In this document: positions 16,478 through 25,682 of the stretch, in pieces
Layout: each line of letters begins with the position of its first letter
Position numbering within the stretch: position 1 is the stretch's first letter
Source of the DNA: Pseudoclavibacter terrae
Lineage (GTDB): Bacteria > Actinomycetota > Actinomycetes > Actinomycetales > Microbacteriaceae
DNA length: 64,000 nt
Assembly: GCF_008831075.1 (NCBI RefSeq)
Contig: NZ_WBJX01000003.1
Location: 248,001 to 312,000, forward strand
Direction: 5' to 3'
Position numbers and translations under genes: made by a program
The notes under the pieces: model-generated
Databases searched by the model: none
Told to the model about the DNA's origin: nothing
The model's input: only the letters and a program-made list of their open reading frames with translations

Positions 16478-18319
16478 TCAGGACCGGCGACGGATCGCGA
16501 GCTCCTTGCGCTGCGCCTCGATCGTCGCGATGAGGGTGCGCGCGTCATGTGCGCCGCTGTGCCGCGTCTCGCCGAGGAAGAACGTCGGGGTTCCGCGTGC
16601 TCCGCTGTCGATGGCGCTCTGCATGTCGGCGCGGATGCGCTGCGGCAGCGTCTCGTCGAGCATGTCGGCATCGAAGCGCTCGAGGTCGAGGCCGATCTCC
16701 TCCGCATAGCCGCGCAGGTACTGCGCGTCGAGTCGCTCCTGGTTCGCGAAGAGCAGGTTGTGCATCTCCCAGAACTTGCCCTGGTTGGCGGCCGCCTCCG
16801 AGGCGATCGCGGCCTGGAACGCATGCGGATGGTAGTCCTCGAGCGGTAGGTGGCGCACGACGTAGCGCGCCCCGCCGTCGCTGAAGTGCTCGCCCAGGTC
16901 CTGCCACATGCCGGTCGCCCGAGCGCAGAACGGGCACTCGAAGTCGAGGTACTCGACGATCGTGACCTGCGCGTCCGGGTCGCCCAGCATGTGGTCTCGC
17001 TCCGGGTCGACCGGACGGGAGAGGGTCGTCGGCAGGTCAGCCGTGGTCTCGTTCATCTTGACGCGCGCGAACGTGAACGTGAGCCAGCCGATGACCCACG
17101 ACAGCACCATCGCGATGAAGACGCCGACGATCGCCTGCCCGGCGACCTCGCCCTCCAGCGCCAGCGAGATGATGAGCAGCGACATGGTGAAGCCGATGCC
17201 GCTGAGCGCGGCACCCCCGAAGACGCTGCCCATGCCGACGCCCTGCGGGAGCGAGCCGAGACCGGCTCGGACCGCGATCCAGCTGCCGAGCGCGATGCCC
17301 CCGAACTTGCCGAGCACCAGTCCGGCCACGACACCCCAGGTGACGGGCGAGGTGAGCGCGTTGCCGAGCATCCCGCCCCGCAGGTCGACGCCCGCATTTG
17401 CGAGCGCGAAGACCGGCACGATGAACAGCGCCACCGGGCTCAGCAGCACCTCGTGGAGGCGCTCGTTGACGGAGATCGATTTGGCCAGACCGAGCCGCAC
17501 GTTGCGTGCGGCATCGGCGCGGGGCGACTGCCAGAAGTCACGGAACAGGCGCTTCGCGCGGACGACGTCCTCGCGGTCCGGGTCGGAGGCGGGGATGAGC
17601 AGACCGGCCGCCATTCCCGCGAGCGATGGATGAACGCCGGACAGCAGCGTCGCCGCCCACAGCACGACGATGATGACGATGTACGGCGTGCTGCGCCACT
17701 CGTTCGCTCGAGCGAGGAGGAAGAGGAGGACGAGGCAGACGACGGCGACCGCGAGCGGCATCCACTGCACCGACTCGGTGTAGACGATGCCGATGATGGA
17801 GACTGCGAGGAAGTCGTCGACGACGGTGAGCGTCAGCAGGAAGACGCGCAGCTGGCTCGACATCTTCGGCCCGACCAGTGCGAGCGCGCCGAGGAGGAAC
17901 GCGGTGTCGGTGCCGATGACCGCACCCCACGCCTCCGGCGCCTCGCGTCCGGCGATGGCCAGGTAGATCAGGGCTGGGAGGACGACGCCCGCCACTCCGG
18001 CGACGATCGGCACGAGGGCCTGGCGTCGGTCTCGCAGGGATCCGACGGCGAACTCCTGTCGCACCTCGAGTCCGATGAGGAAGAAGAAGATGACCATGAA
18101 GCCGTCGTTCACCCAGTGGTGGAGGCTCATGTCGATGCGGAAGTCGCCGATGCCGACGGCCGCGTGCGTCTCCCAGAGGTGCACGTACGACTCCGACCAT
18201 GGCGAGTTCGCCCAGAGGAGCGCGAAGACCGCGACGCCCACGAGCAGCAGCGCACTCCCCGACTCGGTCCGGAGCCGGTCCGCGACCAGACGCACCCAGT
18301 CCTGTTTCTGCTTCCCCAC
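16478..18319 (-). CDS. nhaA: Na+/H+ antiporter NhaA fused to a DsbA-like thioredoxin domain
   Basis: The 613-residue fusion has an N-terminal NhaA antiporter (about 1-420). Its motifs include HHWVNDGFMVIFFFLIGLEV, the paired aspartates in TLTVVDDFLAVSIIGIVY, and GKFGGI. The C-terminal domain is DsbA/thioredoxin-like, with redox motif ECPFC near residue 462 and a cis-Pro segment GTPTFFLG. NhaA exchanges Na+ for H+ to maintain pH and sodium levels. The fused domain resembles the GDPDAQVTIVEYLDFECPFC proteins (two pieces) of the disulfide-oxidoreductase family. GTG at 18319 was chosen because GGGGGAT lies just upstream; an ATG at 18382 would add 21 residues without a ribosome site. Such fusions are known in actinobacteria. 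Confidence 0.88.
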   Translation of the reverse strand: MGKQKQDWVRLVADRLRTESGSALLLVGVAVFALLWANSPWSESYVHLWETHAAVGIGDFRIDMSLHHWVNDGFMVIFFFLIGLEVRQEFAVGSLRDRRQALVPIVAGVAGVVLPALIYLAIAGREAPEAWGAVIGTDTAFLLGALALVGPKMSSQLRVFLLTLTVVDDFLAVSIIGIVYTESVQWMPLAVAVVCLVLLFLLARANEWRSTPYIVIIVVLWAATLLSGVHPSLAGMAAGLLIPASDPDREDVVRAKRLFRDFWQSPRADAARNVRLGLAKSISVNERLHEVLLSPVALFIVPVFALANAGVDLRGGMLGNALTSPVTWGVVAGLVLGKFGGIALGSWIAVRAGLGSLPQGVGMGSVFGGAALSGIGFTMSLLIISLALEGEVAGQAIVGVFIAMVLSWVIGWLTFTFARVKMNETTADLPTTLSRPVDPERDHMLGDPDAQVTIVEYLDFECPFCARATGMWQDLGEHFSDGGARYVVRHLPLEDYHPHAFQAAIASEAAANQGKFWEMHNLLFANQERLDAQYLRGYAEEIGLDLERFDADMLDETLPQRIRADMQSAIDSGARGTPTFFLGETRHSGAHDARTLIATIEAQRKELAIRRRS

Positions 18320-18556
18320 GCGATCCCCCGTCTGCTTCGGCGCGGGTCTGTGCTCAGACCTCACGCGCCGAGTGGAAAGCATACGTCTCGCCGGAGACGT
18401 CTGGGGCTCTCAGACAGGCCCTGTCAGAGCCTGGATCCGGGCAACCGCCTCGATGCCGCGAGCACGCTTCTTCGTTCGCGAGGATGAGCATGGCCAGAAT
18501 CGGCTGCAGGCCCCGAGCTCGGCCCGCGCGACTCGTCCGCGCCGGCCTCACGCCGA

Positions 18557-20155
18557 TCAGGCCTGGGACGCGAGATCGCGACGAGCTTCCTCCTCGACGG
18601 TCGGGAGCATCCACCTCACCAGCAGCACACCCGCGAGCAACGCGACGACCGAGGCGATGAGGCCAACCCATGGGAGTCCCGTGAGCGCAAGGATCACGTA
18701 GCCGAGCAGCGACGATCCCGCGGCAAGGCCGACGTACGGCAGCTGCGTGACGACGTGCGTGATCACGTTCGCACCGGAACCCGTGGCGGAGAGGATCGTC
18801 GTGTCCGAGATCGGCGAGCTGTGGTCGCCGGCGACCGCTCCCGCGAGCACGGCTCCGAACACGGGCAGCAGCAGCTCGGGCGCATCCACACCCGTGACGA
18901 TGCCAGCCCCGATCGGCAGCAGCAGCCCGAAGGACCCCCATGAGGACCCGGTTGCGAACGCCATCGCACCGGCCGCCAGGAAGACGATCGGGACCAGCCA
19001 CGCGGCCGGCAGGGATGAGCCTTCGACGAGGACGCCGATGAATTCGCCCGTGCCCAGGGCATCGATGAGCGAGCCGAGCATCCACGCCAGCAGGAGGATC
19101 CCGACGGCGGGCATCATCGACTTCACCCCGTCGACCCAGCCGAGCGAGAAGGCTCGCCACCCGAACGCAGGGTTCCCCCGCGTGTACCGAAGGAAGTAGG
19201 AGATCGCGCACGCGAGCCCGAGCAGACCACCGACCATGAGTGCCGCGGTCGTGTCGGTGGCTGCGAGGATCTCGACCGGAGCCCAGCTGCCCGCAGCACT
19301 CGCGCCCGTCCAGACGATGCCTCCCAGGACGCCGACGACGAGCACCGCGAAGGGCACGAGGATGGCGCGTTTCGCGCCTGGCTCGTGCACGGGGAGGTCG
19401 TCGGTGAGCTGCCCTGGCACCCTCGAGTCCGCAGCGTAGGTTCGGCCCTCGACGATGGCCCGCAGCTCCTCACGGCGCATCGCCCCCAGGTCGGTTCGGA
19501 AGACGATCGCGAGCCACACGAGCAGCACCGCCGAGATGGCGTAGTAGTTCGACACGGCAGCGCCGATGAACGCCTCGACGCTGCTGATGGTGAGGGTCGA
19601 TGCCGCGACGAGAGGCGCGAGGATCCCGATGATGTAGGCGCCCCAGCTCGAGAACGGCGCGAGCACGGACACCGGAGCTGACGTGGAGTCGACGATGTAC
19701 GCGAGCTTGGCACGCGAGATGCGGTGGGCGTCGGTCACGGGTCTGCTGATCTGTCCGACCGCGAGTGCATTGAAGTAGTCGTCGATGAAGATGACCACGC
19801 CGAGGGCCGCTGGGAGGATCAGACCGCCCCGTCGTGTGCGAATGCGGCTCATCGCCCACTCCGCGAAGGCTCGCGTGCCGCCGGACATGAGGATGAACGC
19901 GGCGATGACGCCGAGCAGGAGGATGAAGAGCAGGATGTAGACGTAGTACGTGTTGACGGCACCGTCCTCCCAGAAGATCGCGGCGAACGACTCCCACACC
20001 AGGCGCAGGGCTTCGAGCGGCTGCAGTTCGGCGATGAGGAGGGCCGCGGCCAGCACGCCGGCGCCCAGGCTCAGCAGCACGCGCCGGGTGAGCACGGCGA
20101 GCGCGATGGCCACGACCGGTGGGACCAGCGTCAGCCAAGGCGTGTTCTCGAGCAT
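18557..20155 (-). CDS. NhaC-family Na+/H+ antiporter
   Basis: The 532-residue membrane protein has about 11-12 hydrophobic segments and the family patterns GVVIFIDDYFNALAVG, STSAPVSVLAPFSSWGAYI and DHSSPISDTTILSATGSG. The internal duplication of Asp/Ser-rich helices is typical of the NhaC superfamily. These proteins exchange Na+ for H+, or malate and lactate in the MleN branch, so the exact substrate is open. It lies in the same direction as the NhaA fusion, suggesting linked sodium/pH control, but 240 bases separate them. ATG start at 20155. Confidence 0.88.
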   Translation of the reverse strand: MLENTPWLTLVPPVVAIALAVLTRRVLLSLGAGVLAAALLIAELQPLEALRLVWESFAAIFWEDGAVNTYYVYILLFILLLGVIAAFILMSGGTRAFAEWAMSRIRTRRGGLILPAALGVVIFIDDYFNALAVGQISRPVTDAHRISRAKLAYIVDSTSAPVSVLAPFSSWGAYIIGILAPLVAASTLTISSVEAFIGAAVSNYYAISAVLLVWLAIVFRTDLGAMRREELRAIVEGRTYAADSRVPGQLTDDLPVHEPGAKRAILVPFAVLVVGVLGGIVWTGASAAGSWAPVEILAATDTTAALMVGGLLGLACAISYFLRYTRGNPAFGWRAFSLGWVDGVKSMMPAVGILLLAWMLGSLIDALGTGEFIGVLVEGSSLPAAWLVPIVFLAAGAMAFATGSSWGSFGLLLPIGAGIVTGVDAPELLLPVFGAVLAGAVAGDHSSPISDTTILSATGSGANVITHVVTQLPYVGLAAGSSLLGYVILALTGLPWVGLIASVVALLAGVLLVRWMLPTVEEEARRDLASQA

Positions 20156-20215
20156 GTGATCGACCCTTCTCGTCTGCCGCCCGACCCTATCGGTCGAGCG
20201 CCGGCCGCGTCGATG

Positions 20216-21601
20216 CTACTGACCCGTCGCGTACCCCGGTGCCATGTCCATGAAGCGGGAGAAGTGGCCCTGGAAGGTGACGGTGATGGTGTCCGTGGGT
20301 CCGTTGCGGTGCTTCGCGAGGATGAAGTCAGCCTCGCCGCCTCGCGGGCTCTCGCGGTCGTACGCGCCTTCACGGTGCAGCAGGATGATCATGTCGGCGT
20401 CCTGCTCGAGCGAACCGGACTCGCGGAGGTCGCTCGCTGCTGGCCGCTTGTCGGCGCGCTGCTCGGGACCACGGTTCAGCTGGGACAGCGCGATGACGGG
20501 AACGTCGAGCTCCTTCGCGAGGAGCTTGAGCGCACGCGAGAACTCGGAGACCTCCTGCTGGCGGCTCTCGACGCGCTTGCCGCTCGTCATGAGCTGCAGG
20601 TAGTCGATGACGACGAGGTTCAACCCGACCTTCTGCTTGAGCCTGCGGCACTTGGCGCGGATCTCGACGAGCGTCATGTTGGGGCTGTCGTCGATGTAGA
20701 GCGGGGCGTCGGAGATGTCGCCCTGCGTGCGAGCGATCTGCGTGAGGTCTTCTTGCGTGAGGCCTCCGGCACGCATGTGCTGCAGGCGCACACTGGCCTC
20801 GGCGGAGATGAGGCGCATGGCGATCTCGCTCTTGCCCATCTCGAGGCTGAAGAAGATCGACGGCTTGCCGTGGGTGATGGATGCGGAGCGCGCGAAGTCG
20901 AGGGCGACCGTCGACTTTCCGAGGCCGGGGCGAGCCGCGACGATGATGAGCTGGCCACCGTGGAAGCCGTTCGTGATGCGGTCGAGGTCACTGAACCCGG
21001 TCGGCACACCGGTCATTCCGCCCGATTTGTTCTGGGCGGCGTCGATGTCGTTCTGCGCCTCGAGGATGGCCTCGGCGAGGACGACGTAGTCCTCTTTCTC
21101 CACGGCGCCCGTGACACCGTAGATCTCGGCCTGCGCCTGGTTGACGAGGTCGACGACCTCGCCTTCCGCGAGGTAGCCCATCTGCACGATGCGCGTGCCA
21201 GCTTCGACGAGGCGTCGGAGCACTGCTCGCTCGGAGACGATCGCCGCGTAGTAGCCGGCGTTGGCGGCGGTCGGGACGATGCCGGCGAGCGTGTGCAGGT
21301 ACTCGGCACCGCCGGCACGCGAGAGCTCACCGGACTTCGTCAGGTGGTCGGTGACCGTGATGACGTCGGTCGGCTCACCAGCCGCGTAGAGCGCGTGGAC
21401 GGCGTCGAAGATGATCTCGTGCTTGGGCACGTAGAAGTCGATGCCGCGGACGGCTTCGACGACGTCGGCGACGGCGTCTTTCGAGAGCAGCATGCCGCCG
21501 AGGGCCGACTGCTCCGCAAGCAGGTCGTGGGGAGGGGTGCGAACACCGTCGTGCGTTTCGCGCTCACCCTGTGGAGGGGAACCGAGGTGCGCGATCGACA
21601 C
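20216..21601 (-). CDS. dnaB: Replicative DNA helicase DnaB
   Basis: The 461-residue hexameric helicase opens DNA ahead of the replication fork. The N-terminal domain shows PPHDLLAEQSALGGMLL, and the C-terminal RecA-like domain shows Walker A ARPGLGKST, Walker B LVVIDYLQLM, FFSLEM and SQLNRGPEQR. No intein is present. GTG at 21601 was chosen because AGGAG lies upstream and the resulting VSIAHLG matches family members; the frame extends 22 codons further. The upstream region holds DnaA-box-like sites, which could tie dnaB expression to DnaA. Confidence 0.97.
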   Translation of the reverse strand: MSIAHLGSPPQGERETHDGVRTPPHDLLAEQSALGGMLLSKDAVADVVEAVRGIDFYVPKHEIIFDAVHALYAAGEPTDVITVTDHLTKSGELSRAGGAEYLHTLAGIVPTAANAGYYAAIVSERAVLRRLVEAGTRIVQMGYLAEGEVVDLVNQAQAEIYGVTGAVEKEDYVVLAEAILEAQNDIDAAQNKSGGMTGVPTGFSDLDRITNGFHGGQLIIVAARPGLGKSTVALDFARSASITHGKPSIFFSLEMGKSEIAMRLISAEASVRLQHMRAGGLTQEDLTQIARTQGDISDAPLYIDDSPNMTLVEIRAKCRRLKQKVGLNLVVIDYLQLMTSGKRVESRQQEVSEFSRALKLLAKELDVPVIALSQLNRGPEQRADKRPAASDLRESGSLEQDADMIILLHREGAYDRESPRGGEADFILAKHRNGPTDTITVTFQGHFSRFMDMAPGYATGQ

Positions 21602-21691
21602 GGATGCTCCTGACTGCGCTCGTATGCCTGAGAGAGATTTCCCCACAGTAGTCCTCACCTCCCCCAACGAGCGAACCCAGAAGATGACGCC

Positions 21692-21755
21692 TGTGGATAA
21701 CTCTGTGTGTAACTGTGGAGACGCGCCGTGTGGCTTGTGGAAACTGTGTGGAGAA
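21692..21755. promoter_or_regulatory. DnaA-box cluster upstream of dnaB
   Basis: A perfect DnaA box (TGTGGATAA, the complement of TTATCCACA) lies at 21692-21700. Weaker relatives lie at 21736-21744 (TGTGGAAAC) and 21747-21755 (TGTGGAGAA, one change). The cluster is 91-154 bases before the dnaB start. The rest of 21602-21959 holds no supported gene. Confidence 0.6.
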
Positions 21756-21959
21756 CGTAGCTACCATTTGGACGGTTCTGTCCAGGAAATACCTCGTGAC
21801 CAGCTATTTATTCGAACGCCTCAGTTGTGCACAAGAGGCGTGAAGCATCCCTTGAAGGTTGAGCCTCGCGCGTCTCGCTGTGCATAACACCCGGCGGCGC
21901 ACCCACGCAAACCGACGATATCCGGGCGTTTTCCACCGGCCGACGCGTCGACGGTGCCG

Positions 21960-23528
21960 TCAGAGGGCGCTCTCTGTGCGCTGCTGGAGCCTGCGTTCCC
22001 GGCGCGCGACGATCCGGTCGACGAGCACCTGGCCGTACGGCACGGCGATGACCACGGCCCGGCCGGAGACGTTGTTCGCACGCCACCACCAGACCAGCAC
22101 GGAGAGCGCGAACAGCACCGTGATGGACGCGACGACGATGCGCGTGTACGGCCCCTCGAAGAACGAGTCGGTCGGTTCGGCGAGCGTCACGGTCGTGAAG
22201 AAGATCGTTGCGAGCACGGCGAGGTGTTCCTGGCCTCTGCGCCACGGACCGGCGACTGCGGCGAACGGCAGAATCCACATGACGTACCAGGGGTGGATGG
22301 CAGTGGATGCGGCCACGATGACCGCCGTGCACAGGACGAGGCGGAGAACGGGATCAATGGGCCGCTTCGTGATCACCAGCCAGGAGGCGACGAGACCCGC
22401 GATCGAGAACGCGATGACCTTCAGGATCACTTCGAACACGAACGGATCCAATCCGACGAGTTCGGCGAGGCCGCGCACCGTGCCGACCATGAGGGTCAGC
22501 GGCGAGTACCAGTGCTGGATCGCGCCTGGCACGGTGAGTGCGGTCACCCAGCCGAAGCCGAGGCCAAGGACGAGCCCGAGCGCGCCGACGAGCCCGATCG
22601 CGAGAGCGCCGTGCAGCGCCCAGCTCTTCACCCGATCCGAGAGCGGGAGCGTGCTGGGTCGTCCGACGAGCGCCACGATCGGCAGGGCGATGAGGGCGAT
22701 GGGCTTGATCGCGACCGCCAGCGCGATCCACACGACCGCGAGGATGCGGCGGCCCTTCAGCGCGGACAGGAGACCGAAGCCCATACCGGCGAGCATGAGG
22801 CCGTCGTTGTGCCCGGAGGCGATGAACAGGAGCAGCGTGAGGGGGTTCGCAGCGATCATCCACGCGACGAACGCGCGACTGCGACCCCGGAGGGCGGCGA
22901 TCTTGAGGAACGCGACCACCATGAGCACGGCGCCAGCGGTCGCGGCCAGACGGTTCAGGAACAGCGCGTACTCGGGCGTCTGAGCCCCGAGCCAGGAGAA
23001 CACCGCAGCGACGGCGATGAAGAGCGGACCGTATGGCGACTCGGTGCTCGACCAGAAGGGGTCGACACCCAGCGAATACCAGCCGGCGATCTCGTTGACG
23101 CCGTGCTGGTACGGGTCGATGCCGGCTGCCATGAGGCGGCCAACGGCGACGTACGAGAACATGTCGCGGCTGAAGACGGGGACGCAGATGAGCAGTGGCA
23201 GGGCCCAGATGATGGAGGTCCTGATCACCCGCCGCAGGGACGCGTCGTTGTCGGAGACGCTCGAGCGGAAGCGCAGCCAGGCGATGAGCAGCAGGAAGCC
23301 GCCGACGATCAGGAGCATCGTGCAGAGCCGCGTCAGGTCGGGCGAGCTGCGGAGGAACGCGATGGGGAACCACTCGCGCAGGCCCAGCCCGTCCCCGATC
23401 CAGCCAGCGCCGAACGAGCCGACGAGGATGCACAGCGACCCGATGAGGCCGAGGAGCGTCGGGCTCACCGTCAGCGGGAACCGGCGGGGCTCGCGCTCGG
23501 TCGCCGATCGGTGGACTTGCTGCGGCAT
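21960..23528 (-). CDS. Polyprenol-phosphate-mannose-dependent alpha-1,6-mannosyltransferase, MptB-like (GT-C)
   Basis: The 522-residue membrane protein has about 12 hydrophobic segments. The GT-C signature is FSRDMFSYVAVGRLMAAG near residue 120, followed by DPYQHG and SPYGPLFI. MptA/MptB of mycobacteria and corynebacteria extend the alpha-1,6-mannan backbone of lipomannan using polyprenyl-phosphate mannose outside the membrane. Microbacteriaceae make related lipoglycans, so a role in cell-envelope mannan is likely. No sugar-nucleotide motif is present, as expected. ATG start at 23528, weak ribosome site. It lies between dnaB and the rplI operon. Confidence 0.8.
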   Translation of the reverse strand: MPQQVHRSATEREPRRFPLTVSPTLLGLIGSLCILVGSFGAGWIGDGLGLREWFPIAFLRSSPDLTRLCTMLLIVGGFLLLIAWLRFRSSVSDNDASLRRVIRTSIIWALPLLICVPVFSRDMFSYVAVGRLMAAGIDPYQHGVNEIAGWYSLGVDPFWSSTESPYGPLFIAVAAVFSWLGAQTPEYALFLNRLAATAGAVLMVVAFLKIAALRGRSRAFVAWMIAANPLTLLLFIASGHNDGLMLAGMGFGLLSALKGRRILAVVWIALAVAIKPIALIALPIVALVGRPSTLPLSDRVKSWALHGALAIGLVGALGLVLGLGFGWVTALTVPGAIQHWYSPLTLMVGTVRGLAELVGLDPFVFEVILKVIAFSIAGLVASWLVITKRPIDPVLRLVLCTAVIVAASTAIHPWYVMWILPFAAVAGPWRRGQEHLAVLATIFFTTVTLAEPTDSFFEGPYTRIVVASITVLFALSVLVWWWRANNVSGRAVVIAVPYGQVLVDRIVARRERRLQQRTESAL

Positions 23529-23656
23529 GTTCGTGAATCAATCAGGAGAGGTTCTGGCAGGATGCTGGACTCCGCTGACCTTATAGCGTTCCTCCTTGCG
23601 TCTGCCCCACGGTGGCGCCGACGCGCCAGACGGTGTAGCCGCTTGGGGTGCAACGA

Positions 23657-23692
23657 GAACGGCCCCGGACATCGAGATGTCCGGGGCCGTTC
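23657..23692. terminator. Terminator hairpin between rplI and the mannosyltransferase gene
   Basis: GAACGGCCCCGGACATC at 23657-23673 pairs with its complement at 23676-23692. It lies 14 bases past the rplI stop and should end the ribosomal/ssb operon. Confidence 0.75.
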
Positions 23693-23705
23693 TTCTGCTG
23701 CCGTG

Positions 23706-24158
23706 CTATCGCTGGGCGATGACCTGGAGCTTGACGGTCGCAACGAGGTCGTCACGGAGACGAACAGTCGCCTCGTGGTTGCCCGTGTACTTGATCGGGT
23801 TGGGGAACTCGACCTTGCGCTTGTCGATCTTGCCGAGACCGGCTGCTTCGACAGCGGTCGCGACGTCGGCGCCGCGAACGGAACCGAAGAGGCGGCCTTC
23901 GGCACCCGACTTCACGTGGAGCTTGACGAGGGCGGACTCGAGCTTGTCCTTGAGTGCCTTCGCCTCTTCGAGGGTCGCGAGTTCGCGTGCGGCGCGAGCG
24001 GAACGGATCTGCTCGACCTGCTTCTCGCTGCCACGGGACCAGCTGACTGCGTAGCCCTTGGGGACGAGGTAGTTGCGGGCGTAGCCGCTCTTGACCTCGA
24101 TGACGTCACCGGCTGCACCGAGGCCGGAGACCTCGTGCGTAAGAATTACCTTTGCCAT
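23706..24158 (-). CDS. rplI: Ribosomal protein bL9
   Basis: The 150-residue protein is a full-length L9 of the large subunit. The N-terminal 23S-rRNA-binding domain shows [20 protein letters not shown] and [17 protein letters not shown] long connecting helix leads to the C-terminal domain ([16 protein letters not shown]). AAGGAG lies eight bases before the ATG. It is the last gene of the rpsF-ssb-rpsR-rplI operon. Confidence 0.98.
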   Translation of the reverse strand: MAKVILTHEVSGLGAAGDVIEVKSGYARNYLVPKGYAVSWSRGSEKQVEQIRSARAARELATLEEAKALKDKLESALVKLHVKSGAEGRLFGSVRGADVATAVEAAGLGKIDKRKVEFPNPIKYTGNHEATVRLRDDLVATVKLQVIAQR

Positions 24159-24170
24159 GTCGACTACTCC

Positions 24171-24431
24171 TTAGCGGCCAGAGCCGGCGTAGGGCAGGAG
24201 CGCCATTTCACGTGCGTTCTTGACTGCACGTGCGATGAGGCGCTGCTCCTGGACGGAGACGCCGGTGATGCGACGTGCGCGAATCTTTCCGCGCTCCGAG
24301 ATGAACTTGCGGAGGGTGTTGACATCCTTGTAGTCGATGACTCCGACCCGGATCTGCTTCGCGGGAGCAGCGGGCTTGCCGCCCTTCCCGCGTACACCCT
24401 TGCGGCGGTCGCCGCTTGACTTTCCAGCCAT
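24171..24431 (-). CDS. rpsR: Ribosomal protein bS18
   Basis: The 86-residue basic protein of the 30S subunit contains [25 protein letters not shown] (in two pieces: [17 protein letters not shown] and IRARRITG) and the C-terminal [11 protein letters not shown]. The N-terminus is rich in Gly and Lys. It has no CxxC zinc motif at the N-terminus, so it is a zinc-independent form. It lies between ssb and rplI with short gaps, in the conserved operon. Confidence 0.98.
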   Translation of the reverse strand: MAGKSSGDRRKGVRGKGGKPAAPAKQIRVGVIDYKDVNTLRKFISERGKIRARRITGVSVQEQRLIARAVKNAREMALLPYAGSGR

Positions 24432-24469
24432 TGGGATCTTCTTTCGTTGAGTGTGTTTGCGAGCGCCCT

Positions 24470-25063
24470 TTAGAAGGGGGGCTCGTCAAAATCGTTCGAT
24501 GCGCCGGGCGTCGCCCAGCCGGATGCGCCGTTGTCGCGAGGTTGGCCCGCGGGCTGTCCCCACGGCTCGTCCGCAGGGGCGGACTGACGTCCACCGCCAC
24601 CGGCGTTGCCGCCGCCGCTGTTGCCGCCGAAGGAGCGCTGCTGGCCTCCGCCGAAGCCGCCCTGGCCACCGCCACCCTGCTGTCCGCCGGCACCGCCGGA
24701 GGACGTGCGGGTGAGCTGAGCCGTGGCGTAGCGAAGGCTCGGCCCGATCTCTTCGATCTCGAGCTCGATGGAAGTGCGCTTCTCGCCTTCCTTCGTCTCG
24801 TAGGAGCGCTGCTTCAGGCGACCCTGCGCGATGACTCGCGAGCCCTTGGAGAGGCTCGAGGCGACATGCTCAGCGAATTCACGCCAGACGCTCGCCCGAA
24901 GGAAGAGAGCCTCGCCGTCCTTCCACTCGTTCGCCTGACGGTCGAACACGCGGGGGGTGGATGCGATGGTGAAGTTCGCGACTGCGAGCCCGTTCTGCGT
25001 GTAGCGCAGTTCGGGGTCAGCCGTGAGGTTGCCCACCACGGTGATGATCGTGTCGCCGGCCAT
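24470..25063 (-). CDS. ssb: Single-stranded DNA-binding protein
   Basis: The 197-residue protein has an OB-fold in residues 1-115 ([51 protein letters not shown]). A Gly/Gln-rich flexible tail follows, and the acidic tip FDEPPF recruits partner proteins. It coats single-stranded DNA at replication forks. The ATG lies two bases after the rpsF stop. Confidence 0.98.
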   Translation of the reverse strand: MAGDTIITVVGNLTADPELRYTQNGLAVANFTIASTPRVFDRQANEWKDGEALFLRASVWREFAEHVASSLSKGSRVIAQGRLKQRSYETKEGEKRTSIELEIEEIGPSLRYATAQLTRTSSGGAGGQQGGGGQGGFGGGQQRSFGGNSGGGNAGGGGRQSAPADEPWGQPAGQPRDNGASGWATPGASNDFDEPPF

Positions 25064-25065
25064 GA

Positions 25066-25452
25066 CTACGCCTCGGTGGTCGCCGCGGGCTTCGCTGCGA
25101 TAGCAGCGGCCTTGGCAGCCTTGCGAGCCTCGTCGCGCTTCGCCTCGGAGGCGACGCGTGCGATGGCCTCTTCTGCGCGGAGCACCTTGGTGCGCATGAC
25201 GGCTTCGGAGAGGTTCAGCTGGCGGTCGAGCTCGTTCGCCGTTGCCGAGGTCGACGTGAAGTCAACGACGGCGTAGATGCCTTCGCTCTTCTTGTTGATC
25301 TCGTAGGCGAGGCGACGACGGCCCCAGATGTCGGTCTTCTCGATGGTTCCACCGTCGTTGCGAATGACGTTGAGGAACTTATCGAGGCTCGGAGCTACGG
25401 TGCGCTCGTCGATCTCTGGATCGAGGATCACCATCAACTCATACTGATGCAC
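25066..25452 (-). CDS. rpsF: Ribosomal protein bS6
   Basis: The 128-residue protein of the 30S subunit begins [14 protein letters not shown] after a GTG start at 25452, with AAGGAGG upstream. It includes [20 protein letters not shown] typical of S6. The C-terminal Ala/Lys-rich tail (about 25 residues) extends beyond the globular domain. It heads the rpsF-ssb-rpsR-rplI operon. The 230 bases upstream separate it from the divergent MmpS-like gene. Confidence 0.97.
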   Translation of the reverse strand: MHQYELMVILDPEIDERTVAPSLDKFLNVIRNDGGTIEKTDIWGRRRLAYEINKKSEGIYAVVDFTSTSATANELDRQLNLSEAVMRTKVLRAEEAIARVASEAKRDEARKAAKAAAIAAKPAATTEA

Positions 25453-25682
25453 GATAAACCCACCTCCTTCGGTCTAGAACGGCTGCAGACGATCTGCAGC
25501 AGGAGGGTTATTGCGCGTGTCTGGGCAGTTGATCGCACAGACAACCTCGCCAGCATAGTCGTTTCTTCCTCCTAAATGCCAGCCAATTGGAAGAACTCCC
25601 CTTCTCGCGAGCGAATATGCTCGTTCCAGCACAACCGGCGGCCCCCGTGGTCCGCTGAAACGCACCACTACCTAGGGGAATC

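Noticed and set aside
23908-23921. ACTTCACGTGGAGC in rplI as a parS site
   Set aside because: It has several mismatches to the site and lies in coding sequence; CACGTG alone is common by chance.
24204-24217. CATTTCACGTGCGT near the end of rpsR as a parS site
   Set aside because: Only the left half matches; the right half-site is absent.
21954-24419. 821-codon frame on the plus strand
   Set aside because: It is antisense to the mannosyltransferase, rplI and rpsR genes and is rich in Arg, Glu and His as expected of a shadow frame.
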